A stretch of 64,000 nucleotides of DNA from positions 19,863 to 83,862 of the forward strand of contig JAREIK010002453.1 of the NCBI GenBank assembly GCA_029783825.1, read 5' to 3'. Shown piece after piece: positions 1 through 13,323 of the stretch (positions within the stretch are counted from its first letter, which is position 1; every line of letters begins with the position of its first letter). A program made the position numbers and the translations under genes. The notes beneath the pieces were generated by a model. It saw only the letters and a list, made by a program, of their open reading frames with translations. It had not been told where the DNA came from and made no database searches. This stretch comes from Sapria himalayana. Taxonomy: Eukaryota > Streptophyta > Magnoliopsida > Malpighiales > Rafflesiaceae.

Positions 1-1875
1 GAGACAGATCTAATTTAAATTAAACTGGCATCCCTAAATAATAAATAATAAATCTCATTTTTTTTCATTATAATTTTAAATATTCATTTTAATTATTTAT
101 TTGTTTATTTATATATAAAAATTAATTACAAAATAAATTGAGTTAGACAAATATAATTTATATAAATTATTTTTCATCAAAAAATTATTGATAAACTTTT
201 TAAAAGAATAAAAAATTCAAAACAAAAAATTATTATATAGTAATATATTTTGCTTTTCTTCTGAATAATTTTAGGATTTGTAATTATAGTTTAATTGATA
301 TCTATCTTTTTAATAATAGATTATTAATTCATTTTTTGATCATTATTAGAATATTTATCAATAAAATTTTTATATTGAATTTATATGATATATAATTATA
401 ATCATTATTATAACTAAATATTGTATTCACATTTGAAAAAAAATAAAAATTTTTATATTTTCAAAGGTTATAAACTTTCAAAATATCAAAAAATAATAAA
501 AATAAATTTTTTATTATTTTATTTTTTTAATAAAACCTATAAACCACTAAATACATACACAGTTAAATTAGTAAACTCCTATACCAAATAATGCCTAAAA
601 ACATAAACAATTAAACCACTATATACTACTTAATAATTAATAAATCTAATTTTTATTTCTATTTATTATAATTTTAAATATTTATTTTAATTATTTATTA
701 GTTTATTTTCATAGAAATATTTATTACAAATTAAATTATGAGTGCGACATTTATATTTTAATTAATTTATTTTTTAATCAAAAAAATATATGTTTATAAA
801 AGAATTAAAAATTTAAAAATTAATAATTATTATCCAGTAATAGTTTTTACTTTAATTTTGAATCAATTTGGGTTTTCTAAATATTTTTTAATTAATATCA
901 ATCTTTTTATTAATAGTTTATTAATTTAAATTTTGATCATTATTATATTTCTATCAATAAAATTGTTTATATTGAATTTATATGATATATATTTATTAAT
1001 ACTATTATAACTAAGTATTGTATTCACATTTCAAAAAAATTTAAATATTATTATTTTTTCAAAGGTTATAACCTATGAAAATTAAAAAAAATTACAAATT
1101 TTTGTTATTTTATTGTATAAATAAAACCTATAACCCACTAAATGCCTAAAAACATAAATTTCTAAACTCCTAAACGACAAAACCTTTAAATACTTAAACT
1201 ATTAAACATGTGTACATTAATAAAAAATCATAAATCTCAATTTAATTTTTATTAAGTATAATTTTAAATTTTTATTTTAATTATTTATAAATTTGTTTTT
1301 ATAGAAATATTAATTACAAAATAAATTATTAGTGAGACAAATCTAATTTAAATAATTTATTTTTCATCAAAAAAAAATATATCCTTATAAAAAGAGGCAA
1401 AATTTTAAAAACAAAAATTTTTTATTTAGTAATATATTTTATATTTATTTTTAATTATTTTAGATTTTGCAATTATATTTTAATTTATATCATTCTTATT
1501 AATAATAGTTTATTAATTTTTTATTGATCATTATTATAATATCTAATAATAAAATTATTTATATTGAATTTACATTATATATAATTATTAAGATTATTAT
1601 TACTGAATATTATATTCACATTTAAAAATTTTAAAATTAATATATTTTAAAAGGTTATAACCATCAAAAATTAAAAAAAAATCAAAAAATTAAATTTTTT
1701 ATTTTTTCATTCTTTAAATAAAAACTATAAATCACTTAAGGCCTAAACACTTAAATAACTAAACCCCAAAACACCTAAATACTTAAACTATTAAACTAGT
1801 ATATCTTGAATAATAAATAATAAATCTCTATTTTATTTGTATTCATTATAATTTTAAATATTCATTTTAATTAAT
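1..1875 (-). repeat. ~595-bp AT-rich satellite array, block 1 (reverse orientation)
   Basis: Tandem satellite monomers whose telomere-like block reads as CCTAAA-type 8-mers on the + strand, so they are in reverse orientation. The palindrome marker (core GGTTATAACC) falls near 466, 1064 and 1653, giving spacings of about 595 bp. The block begins inside a short partial monomer (subtype h, around 1-55, with the AGATCTAATTTAAATT signature) and then runs k, j, b. The same h-k-j-b order is seen near 26.9-28.7 kb and 55.0-56.9 kb. No coding region is supported. It ends at an orientation switch near 1.88-1.94 kb. Confidence 0.9.
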
Positions 1876-1965
1876 ATTTTGTAATTATTTCTGTCTCACT
1901 AATAATGTATTTTATAATTAATTTTTCAATAAAAATAAACATATTAATAATTAAACCGAATATTT
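1860..1965. other. Satellite orientation switch (tail-to-tail inversion junction)
   Basis: Reverse-oriented satellite (ending ATATTCATTTTAATTA near 1875) meets forward-oriented satellite (TAATTA...GAATATTTAAAATTA near 1945-1965). The two arms are inverted copies of the same monomer segment, separated by roughly 80 bases of unpaired satellite. This is read directly from the change of strand of the repeat. The cause (fold-back replication or recombination between inverted monomers) is inference. Confidence 0.8.
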
Positions 1966-3203
1966 AAAATTATAATGAATACTAATAAAAATTAGATTTA
2001 TTATTTATTATTTAGAGTATACTAATTTAAAGGCATATTTATTTATGGGCTTCGGGGTTTAAGAGTTTAGTCATTAAGAATTTAGCTATTTTGTGGTTTA
2101 TAGATTTTATTTAAAAAACTAATAACAAAAAATTTATTTTTTTATTTTTTCTCATTTTCAAAAGTTATAACCTTTGAAAACTTAATAATTTTTAAATTTT
2201 TTTAAAATATGAAAATATTATTTTGTTATAATAATCTAAATAATTATATATTATGTAAATTCAATATAAATAATTTTTTTTATAGATATTATAATGACGA
2301 TAATAAAATAAATTAATAAATTAATATTAATAAGATAGATATTAAATTAAATTTATTTGCAAATCCTAAAATGATTCAAAATCAAAGTAAAATATATTAA
2401 TAAGATAGATATTAAATAAAACTATTATTAATAAGATAAAATATAATGGTTTAAAAGATTATATTTTTATGAGTTTTGGGATTTAAGAATTTAGTGATTT
2501 AAGTGTTTAGGTATTTAGTAGTTTATCAGGTTTATTTAAAAATAAAATAACAATTTTTTTTTTGTTATTTGTTCTCATTTTTGAAGGATATAACCTTTGA
2601 AACTATAACAATTTTTAACTTTTTTTTAAATGTGAATACTATATTTAGTTATGATAATCTTAATAATTATATATCATGTAAATTCAATATAAATAATTAT
2701 ATTGATATATATTATAATAATGATAATACAAAAGATTAAAAAACAATTATTAATAAGATAAATATTGTTTAAAATATATTTAAAAAACCTAAAATGATTC
2801 AAAATCAAAGTGAAATATTTTACTAAATATTAATTTTAAATTTTTAAATTTTTAAATTTTTAAATTTTTTTATCCATTTATAAGCATATATATTTTTTGA
2901 TGAAAAATAAATTATTTAAATTATATTTATCTTACTATTAATTTATTTTTTAATTTATATTTCTATAAAAATAAACTAATAAATAATAAAAATGTATATA
3001 TAAAATTATAATGAATAATAATAAAAATGAGATTTATTATTTATTATTTAGGGTATACCTATTTAATAATTTAAGTTTATTGTGGTTTTGGTGTTAATGA
3101 GTTTATTTATTTATATGTTTACATATTTAGGTTATATTTATTGATTTATAGGTTTTATTCAATCAATAGAATAACAAAAAATTTATTTTTATGAATTTTC
3201 GTG

Positions 3204-3231
3204 ATTTTCAAAGGTTATAACCTTTGAAAAT
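3204..3231. repeat. Perfect 28-bp palindrome at monomer centre (example)
   Basis: A perfect inverted repeat with no spacer, centred between 3217 and 3218. Each half is 14 bases and the core is AAAGGTTATAACCTTT. The same palindrome, perfect or with one to three mismatches, recurs once per satellite monomer and is the best-conserved landmark in the array. It could extrude as a cruciform or bind a dimeric protein; neither is shown by the sequence. Confidence 0.95.
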
Positions 3232-6200
3232 ATAATAATTTTTTAATAGTTCTAAAATATGAATATAATACTTAGTTATAATAATCTTAATAATTATATT
3301 TGATGTAAATTAAATATAAAAAATTTTATTAATATATATTATTTTGATGATCAAAAAATAAATTAATAAACTATTATTAATAAGACATATATTAATTAAA
3401 ATATATTTGCATAACCCAAAATAATTAAAAATCAAAGTATATTATATTACTAAATAAAACTTTAAATTTTTGAAAATTTGTTTATTTTTATAAGCTTATA
3501 TCTTTTTTCATAAATAATAATTTATTTAAATTATATATGTCTCACTCATTATTTATTTTGCAATTAATATTTCTATAAAAATAAACTAAAAAATAATTAA
3601 AATGAATATTTAAAATTATAAAGAATAAAAATAAAAATTAGATTTATTATTTATTATTTAGTTTATATAGGTTTAATGGTTTATGTATTTAGGGGGTTTT
3701 GGTATTTAGAAGTATATAGATTTAAATGTTTAGGCATTTAATGGTCTATAAGTTTTATTTAAATAATAAAAAAATTATTTTTATGATTTTTTATCATTTT
3801 TGAAGGTTATAACCGTTGAAAATATAATAATTTTTAAATTTTTTTCAAATTTAAATATAATATTTAGTTATAATAATCTTAATAATTATAAGACATTTAA
3901 ATTCAATATAAGTAATTTTATTGTTAGATATTATAATATTGATCAAATATTAAATTAATAAACTTTTCTTAATAATATTGATAGCAAATAAAATAATTTT
4001 TAAAATTTTTTGAAATGTGAATACTTTGTATAATTATATTAATCTTACTAATTATATATCATATAAATTCAATTTAAATAATTTTAATGATAGATATTAT
4101 AATAATGATCAAAAATTAAATTAATAAAATATTATTAATAATATAAATATTAATTAAAATATATTTACATAACACAAAATAATTCAAAATCAAATCAAAA
4201 TATATTACTAAATAATAATATTTAATTTTTAAATTTTTACTTCTTTTTATAAGCTTATTTTTTTTAAAAAAAAATAAATTATTTAAATAATATTTGTCTC
4301 ACTCGTAATATATTTTGTAATTTACTTTTCTAAAAAATTAAACTATAAATATTAAAATGAATATTTAAAATTATAATAAATAGAAATAAAAATGAGATAT
4401 TTATTTATTAAGTAGTATATAGATGTTAAAATCATTATGTATTTAGAGGTTTCGGGTTTTATGAGCTTACTTATTTAAGTAAGTAAGCATTTAAGGGTCT
4501 ATAGGTTTTATTTAAAAAATAAAATAACTAAAATTTTTTTTATTATTAATTCTCATTTTTTAAGATTATAACCTTTGAAAATATAATAATTTTTAAATTT
4601 TTTTCAAAAGTGAATACAATATTTATTTATAATAATCATAATAATTATATATCATATAAATTCAATATAAATAATTTTATTGATAGATATTCTAATAATT
4701 ATCAAAAAATAAATTAAAAATCTATTATGAATAAGATTGATATTACTTAAAATATAATATCAAAACCTAAAATGATTCAAAAGAAAAGTAAAATATATTA
4801 CTAAATAATAATCATTTATTTTTCAATTTTTATTCTTTTTATAAGCTTATCAATTTTTTGATGAAAAATAATTTTTATAAATTATATTCTTAACTAATAA
4901 TTTATTTTATAATTAATACATATATAAAAATAAAAAACTAAACTATCAAAATGAAATTTATTAAATATTATTTAGGGTATACCGATTTAAAAAATTATCT
5001 ATATACATGTATCATGATTTTGTAGTTTAGTGATTTAAATGCTTAGGCATTTAGTGGTGTATTGGTTTTATTTAAAGAATAGAATAACAAAAAAATATTT
5101 TTTTTTATTTTTTCACATTTTCAAAGGTTATAACATTTGAAAATATAATAATTTAAAATTTTTTTTCTAAAGTGAATACAATATTTATTTATAATAATCA
5201 TTATATTTATATATCATATAAATTAAATATAAACATTTTTATCGATAAATATTCTAATAATGATTAAAAAATAACTTAATAATCAATTATTAATAAAATT
5301 GATATCAATTAAAATATAATTACAAAACCTAAAATGATTCAGAAGCAAAGCAAAATATATTACTATATGATAATTTTTTGTTTTGAATTTTTTTTTTCTT
5401 TTGAAAAGTTTTTGTATAATTTTTTGATAAAAAATAATTTAAATAAATTATATTTGTGTAACTCAAAAATTATTTTGTAATAAACATTTATATAAAAATA
5501 AAAAAATAAATAATTAAAATGAATATTTAAAATTATAATTAAAAATGATGAGATTTATTAATTATTATTTAGGGTATACCAGTCTAATTTAAATTAGATC
5601 ATTCTCACTAATAATATATTTTATAATTCATATTTCTATAAAAATAAACTGAAAATTATTTAAAATAAAAATTTAAAATTATACTAAATAAAATTTAAAA
5701 TGATATTTATGATTTATTATTAATGTATACTAGTTTAATGGTTTAGGTAATTAGAGGTTTTATCTTTTTAGGAATTTAGCGATTTAGGTTTTTAGGCATT
5801 TAGTGGTTTATTGGTTTAATTTAATCAATAAAATAAGCAAAACAAATATGTAAATTTTTCTCATTTTCATAGGTTATAACCTTTGAAAATAATATAATAT
5901 TTAAAATATTTCTGAAATGCAAATACAATATTTAGTTATAATAATATTAATAATTATATATCATATAAATTCAATATAAGCAATTTTATTGATAGATAAT
6001 TTAATAATGATCAAAATTTAAATTAATAAACTAATAATAAAAAGAGTAATATTAATTAAAAAATATTTACAAAACCCAAATTGATTCAAAAATAAAGTAA
6101 AATATATTACTGGATAATAATTTTTAATTTTTAAATTTTTTCTTCTTTTAGAAGCGTATATATTTTTTTTGATTAACAATAAATTATTTAAATTATATTT

Positions 6201-9084
6201 GCCACACTCATAATTTATTTTATAATAAATATTTTTATAAAAATAAACTAATAAATAATAAAAATGAATATATAAACTATATTAAATACAATTTAAAATT
6301 AGAATTATTAATTATTATGTATTTTAGAGAAGTTTAATGGTTTATGTATTTAGGTATTACGGGGTTTAGATGTTTACTAATTTAATTGTGTATGCATTTA
6401 GTTGTTTATAGGTTTTATTTAAAAAATAAAATAACAAAACATTTATTTTTATTATTTTTTGATAATTTCAAAGGTTATAACCTTTGAAAATATAATAATT
6501 TTTAAATTTTTTTCAAAAGTGAATTCTATATTTAGTTATAATAATCATTATATTTATAAATCATATTTCAACAAAAGCAATTTTAGTGATAAATATTCTA
6601 ATAATGATCAAAAAATAAATTAATAATCTATTATTAATAAGATAGATATCAATTAAAATATAATTACGAAACATAAAATGATTCATAAGCAAAGCAAAAT
6701 ATATTACTATATAATAATTTTTTGTTTTGAATTTTTTTTATTTTAAAATGTTTATCTGTATTTTTTTGATTAAAAATAATTTCCATAATTTATATTTGTC
6801 TAACTCATAATTTTTTTTAATTAATATTTATATTAAAATAAAAACTTAATAATTAAAATGAATATTAAAAATTATAATGAAAAAAAATGAGATTTATTAT
6901 TTATTATTTAGGGTATACTGGTTTAATTAAAGTTATATCTGTCTCACTAATAATTTAATTTGTAATTAATATTTCTAATAAAATAAATTGATAAATAATT
7001 AAAATAAAAATTTAAAATTATACTGAATAAAAATTTAAATGAGATTTATGATTTATTATTAATGTATACCATTTTAATAGTTTAAGTATTTAGATCTTTT
7101 GTCATTTGAAAATTTAGTGATTTAAGTGTGTAGGCATTTAGTGGTTTATACGTTTTATTTAAACAATAAAATAATAAAAAAAATTTATAATTTTTTCTCA
7201 TTTACATAAGTTATAACATTTGAAAATATAATAATATTTAAAATTTGTTTAAATTTAAATATAATATTTACTTATAATAATATTAATAATTATATATCAT
7301 ATAAATTCAATATAAACAATTTTATTGATAGATATTAAATAATGATCAAAAATTAAATTAATAAACTATTAATAAAAAGATAGAAATTAATTAAAAAATA
7401 TTTACAAAATCTAAATTGATTCAAAATAAAAGTAAAATATATTACTGGATAATAATTTTTAATTTTTAAATTTTTACTTCTTTTATATGCATATTTATAT
7501 TAGTTTCATTAAAAATAAATTATTTAAATTTTATTTGTCGCACTAAAAATTTATTTTGTAATAAATATTTCTAAATAAATAAACTAATAAATAATTAAAA
7601 TGAGTATTTAAAATAATAATAAATTGAAATAAAAATTCAATTTATTAATTATTACATAGTATATAGTGGTTTAATGGTTTATGTATTTAGGCATTACGGG
7701 GTTTAGGAGTTTACAAATACAACTGTGTATGGATTTAGTTGTTTATAGGTTTTATTTAAAAAATAAAATAATTAAATTTATTTTTAATATTTTTTCATAT
7801 TTCCAAAGGGTATAACATTTGAAAATATAATAATTTTTAAATTTTTTTCTAAAGTGAATTCAATATTTAGTAATAATAATCATTATATTTATATAACATA
7901 TAAATTCAATATAAACAATTTTAATGTTAAATATTCTAATAATGATCAAAAAATAAATTAATAAACAATTATTAATAAGATAGATATCAATTAAATAAAA
8001 TTACCAAAGCAAAAATGATTTAGAATCAGAGCAAAATATATTACTATATAATAAATGTTAGTTTTTAAATTTTTTATTCTTTTTATAAGTTTAACTATAT
8101 TTTTCGATGAAAAATAATTTATATAAATTATATTTGTCTAAATCATAATTTATTTTGTAATTAATATTTATATAAAAATAAACAAATAAATAATTAAAAT
8201 GAATATTTTAAATTATAATAAAAAAAATAATAGAGATTTATAATTTATTATTTAGGGTATACTAGTTTAAAAGGATTATCTTTTTAGCATTTTAGAGATT
8301 TAAGATTTATTGATTTAAGGGTTTAGGTATTTTGTGGTTTATAGGATTTATTTAAACAATGAGATAACAAAAAAATATTTTTTATATTTTTTTGATGAAA
8401 AATAAAATATTTAAATTAATTTTGTATCACTCTTAATTTATTATGTAATTAATATTTTAATAAATTATTTAACTTATAATTAAGGTTTACTAGTTTAAAG
8501 GTTTAAGTATTTAGGGACTTTTGTGTTAAGGAGTTTAGAGATTTAAGTGTTTAGGTTTTTAGTGGTTTATAAGTTTTATTTAAACATTGATATAACATAA
8601 AATTTATTTTTTTTATTTTTTCTATTTTTTAAGGTTATATCCTTCGAAAATATAATTATTTTTAAATTTTTTTCAAATGTAAATATAATATTTTTTTTAT
8701 AATAATCTTCATAAATATAAGTCATTTAAATTCAATATAAATAATTACATTGCTAGATTTTATAATAATGATCAAAAAATAAATTAATAAACTATTATTA
8801 AAAAAATAGTTATTATTTAAATAGTATTTACAAAATCTAATATTATTCAAATCAAAGTAAAATATATTACTAAATAATAATTTTTTTAAATGTTTTGCTT
8901 TTTTTAAGTTAATATTTTTGTTTTTAAAAATAAATTATTTAAATTATATTTGTCTTACTCATAATTTATGTTGTAATTTATAATTCTATAATAATAAACT
9001 AATAAATAATTAAAATGAAAATTTAAAATTATAATGAATACAAATAAAATTGAGATTTATTAATTATTATTCAAGATATAACGG

Positions 9085-9172
9085 TTTAATGGTTAAAGTA
9101 TTTAGGTATTTTGTGGTTTAGGAGTTTAGTGATTTAATTGTTTAGACCTTTAGTTATTTATAGTTTTTATAT
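9085..9172 (+). repeat. 8-bp-period telomere-like minisatellite inside a monomer (example)
   Basis: Eleven consecutive 8-base units, each starting TTTA, TTAA or TTTT, with majority consensus close to TTTAGGGG. The phase holds exactly through all 88 bases. Equivalent blocks occur in nearly every monomer, just downstream of the GGTATAC-like motif and about 60 bases before the palindrome. In reverse-oriented blocks they read as AAACCCCT-type units. The resemblance to the plant telomere unit TTTAGGG is clear, but the period is 8, not 7. Confidence 0.9.
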
Positions 9173-12100
9173 AAAGAATGAAAAAACAAAAAATTTAATT
9201 TTTTGAATTTTTTTAATTTTTGAAGGTTATAACATTTGAAAATATAATAATTTTTAATTTTTTTTAAATGTGAATATAATATTTAGTTATAATTATCTTA
9301 ATAATTATATATAATGTAAACTCAATATAAATAATTTTATTGATAGATATTATAATAATGATCAATAGATAAAGTAATAAACTAGTATTTATAAGAATGA
9401 TATTAATTAAAATATAATTGTAAAATGTAAAATGATTCAAAATCAAAATAAGATATATTACTAAATAATAATTATTTATTTTTAAAAATTTGCCTTTTTT
9501 TATTATCATTTTTTTAATGAAAAATAAATTATTTTAACTATATATGTCCCACTAATAATTTATTTTGTAATTAATATTTCTATAAAAGTAAACTAATAAA
9601 TAATAAAAATGAATATTTAAAATTATGATGAATACTAATAAAATTAGATTTATGATTTATTATGTCGACTATACTAATTAAATGTTTTAAATATTTATGG
9701 GCTATGGGGTTTAGGAGTTTAGTCATTTTAGAATTTAGTCATTTAGTGGTTTATAGGTTTTATATAAAAAATAAAATAACAAAAAATTTATTTTTGTTAT
9801 ATTTTCTCATTTTTGAAGGTTATAACTTTTGAAAATATAATAATTTTTAAATTTTTGTTGAAAAGTGAATACAATATGAAGTTATAATAATCATAATAAT
9901 TATATAAAATATAAATTCAATATAAACTATTTTATTGATATTTATTATAATAATGATCATAAAAAAGTAATAACTAATTATTAGTAAGATAATATTGTTT
10001 AAAATATATTAGCAAAACCTAAAATGACTCAAAATCAAAGTGAAATTTTTTACAAAATATTAATTTTAAATTTTTAAATTTTTGTATCCATTTATAAGCC
10101 TATATATTTTTTTATTAAAAATAAATTATTTAAATTATATTTGTCTAACTATTAATTTATCTTTTATTTTATATTTATATAAAATTAAACTAATAAATAA
10201 TTAAACTATATATTTAAAATTATAATGAATACTAATAAAAATGAGATTTATTATTTATTATTTACGGTATAATTATTTAATTGTTTAACATTTTTGTGGT
10301 TTTGGGGTTAAAAAGTTTATTGATTTATATGTTTACACATTTTTGTGTTTATAGGTTTTATTTATTCAATGTAATAACAAAAAAATTATTTTTATGAATT
10401 TTTATGATTTTCAAAGGTTATGACCTTTGAAAATATAATAATTTTTTAATAGTTCTAAAATATGAATACAATACTTAATTATAATAATTTTAATAATTAT
10501 ATTTGTTGTAGATTCAATATAAAAAAATGTATTAATATATATTATAAAAATGATCAAAAAATAAATTAATAAACTATTATTAATAAGATAGATATTAATT
10601 AAAATATATTTGCACAACCCAAAATAATTCTAAATCAAAGTAAATTATATTACTAAATAAAATTTTAAATTTTTGAAATTTTGTTTATTTTTATAAGCTT
10701 ATTTTTTTTTAATAAAAAATAATTTATTTAAATTATATCTCTCTCACTCATTATTTATTTAGTAATTAATATTTCTATAAAAATAAACTAAAAATTAATT
10801 AAAATGAATATTTAAAATTATAATGAATACAAATAAAAATGAGATTTATTATTTATCATTTATTATTTAGGTTATATAGGTTTAATGGTTTAAGTATTTA
10901 GAGGGTTTTGGGGTTTAGGAGTCTAGAGATTTAAATGTTTAGGCATTTAGTGGTTTATAAGTTTTATTTAAATAATAAATAATTATTTTTGTGTTTCTTT
11001 ATAATTTTTGATGGTTATAACCTTCGAAAATATAATAATTTTTATATTTTTTTCAAATGTAAATATAATATTTAGTTATAATAACTTAATAATTATAATA
11101 CATTTTAATTGAATATAAGTAATTTTATTGTTCGATATTATAAAACTGATCAAATAATAAATTAATAAACTATTATTAATAAGATTGATCGCAATTAAAA
11201 TATAATTGCAAAACCTATATATGATGATTCAAAATCAAAGTAAAATATATTACTAAATAATATTTTTTTGTTTTTAAATTTTTACTTCTTTATATAAGGT
11301 TTTTTTTTGATTAAATATAAATTTTTAAAATTATATTTGTCTCACTCATTATTTATTTTGTGATTGATATTTCTATAAAAATAAACTGATAAATAATTAA
11401 AATGAAGATTCAAAATTATAATGAATACAACTTAAAATGATATTTATGATTTATTATATAAGCTATACCGGTTTAATGGTTTGATTATTTAGGAGTTTTG
11501 TTGTTTAGGAGTTTAGCAATTTATATTTTTAGGCATTTAGTGGTTTATAGGTTTTATTTATATAATAAAAATTTAAAATTCTTTTTTTTGATTTTTTCTG
11601 ATTTTCAAAGGTTATAATTTTAGAAAATAAAATAATTTTTAAAATTTTATGAAATGTGAATATAATGTATAATTATATTAATCTTACTAATTATATATCA
11701 TATAAATTCTATATAAAAAAATTTAATGATAGATATTATAATAATGATCAAAAATTAAATTAATTAACTATTATTAATAATATAAATATTAAATAAAATA
11801 TATTTACATAACACAAAATGATTCAAAATCAAATGAAAATATATTACTAAATAATAATATTTAATTTTTAAATTTTTCCTTCTTTTTATAAGCTTATATT
11901 TTTTTGATTAAAAATAAATTATTTAAATAATATTTGTCTCACTCGAAATTTATTTAGTAATTAATTTTTCTAAAAAATTAAACTATAAATAATTAAAATA
12001 AATATTTAAAATTATAATAAATAGAAATAAAAATGAGATTTATTATTTATTAAGTAGTATATAGATAGTTAAAAGGTTTATGTATTTAGGGGTTTCGGGA

Positions 12101-13323
12101 TTTATGAGCTTACTGATTTAAGTAAGTTAGCATTTAATGATCTATAGGTTTTATTTAAAAAATGAAATAAAAAAAATCTATTTTTATTATTTTTTCTGAT
12201 TTTTTATGGTTATAACTTTTGAAAATATAATAATTTTTAAATTTTTTTCAAAAGTGAATTCAAAATTTAGTTATAAAAATCATTATATTTATATATCTTA
12301 TAAATTCAATATAAACTATTTTATTGATAAATATTCTAATAATGATCAAAAAATAAATTAATAATCTATTAATAATAAGATAGTTATCAATTATAATATA
12401 ATTACAAAACCTAAAATGATTCAGAAGCAAAGCAAAATATATTATCATATAAAAATTTTATGTTTTGAAAATTTTTTTTTTATTTTAAAAAGTTTATATA
12501 TATTATTTTGATGAAAAATAATTTATATAAATTATAATTGTGTAACTCATAATTTATTTTGTACTTAATATTTATATAAAAATAAAAATATATATAATTA
12601 GATTTGAATATTTAAAATTAAAAAAAATGAGATTTATTCTTTATTATTTAGGACATATCGGTTTAATTTAAATTAGATCTGTCTCACTAATAATTTATTT
12701 TGTAATTAATATTTCTATAAAAATAAACTGCTAAATAAATAAAATAAAAATTAAATTATACTGAAAATTAAAATAATTTATTTTGTTCCTCTCTCACCTC
12801 TAAAATGATTGCTAAAGCTCCAACCATAATAATAGGTAGCTTTTACTTTATCTCTATTATGTCTCATCCTATTTGATGCTAGATCACTAGACTATCGAAG
12901 GTAATTTGACTCATGTACACTAACAGACTAATCCAAAGTTGTACCGCTATGTGTTGAAATAGCTAGTTGTTGAGGATGCTATTTATATTGATTATTGTAA
13001 TTTCTTATAAAATATCTCTCATGCACACACTCAAAGCAATTTTTTTAAAAACATAGTTCAAATCTAAAAAAATAACCACCTTGTAGCCTATTAGAACAAA
13101 CTAGCCCCATGGTGGATTGAGTAGGGCAAGACGTATGGGCTCTCTTTCAATCAAGAATCAAAAAATTTATTTTATTGGCATGTCTAAGCCTTTTTTTTAT
13201 ATCCTCGTGGATATGAAAAGAATCATTTCTTTCTTTTTATATTAAATGAGTTATGTATACAAGCTCACAATACCCAAAAAGGTGTAATGAATCATATTCA
13301 AATGTATAAAAGGTTTTAATCAT

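Larger units (their letters stand above)
1940..12783 (+). repeat. ~595-bp satellite array, block 2 (forward), with higher-order structure
   Basis: Largest uninterrupted satellite block. Palindrome markers lie near 2163, 2586, 3213, 3804, 4564, 5126, 5873, 6473, 7208, 7808, 8632, 9225, 9818, 10415, 11013, 11610 and 12208. Most spacings are 590-600 bp. Intervals near 740 bp (5126-5873, 6473-7208) contain an extra partial monomer h of about 150 bp. The 425-bp interval (2163-2586) and the altered spacing after 7808 mark internal deletions. Subtype order by eye is c-x-d-e-f(part)-g-i-h-j-k-h-j-k-i, then a-b-c-d-e-f-g-h. Only chance ORFs under 85 codons occur. Confidence 0.92.

Noticed and set aside
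9264..12448. Hydrophobic 60-81 codon ORFs in satellite monomers as membrane-protein genes
   Set aside because: The composition (Ile, Leu, Tyr, Asn, Lys, Phe) is what AT-rich codons give, and most sister monomers have stops or frameshifts in the same frame.
1..12783. Organellar (mitochondrial or plastid) DNA, because of the very high AT content
   Set aside because: No organellar gene, tRNA or rRNA is present in 64 kb, and the nested hAT elements with target duplications are nuclear features.
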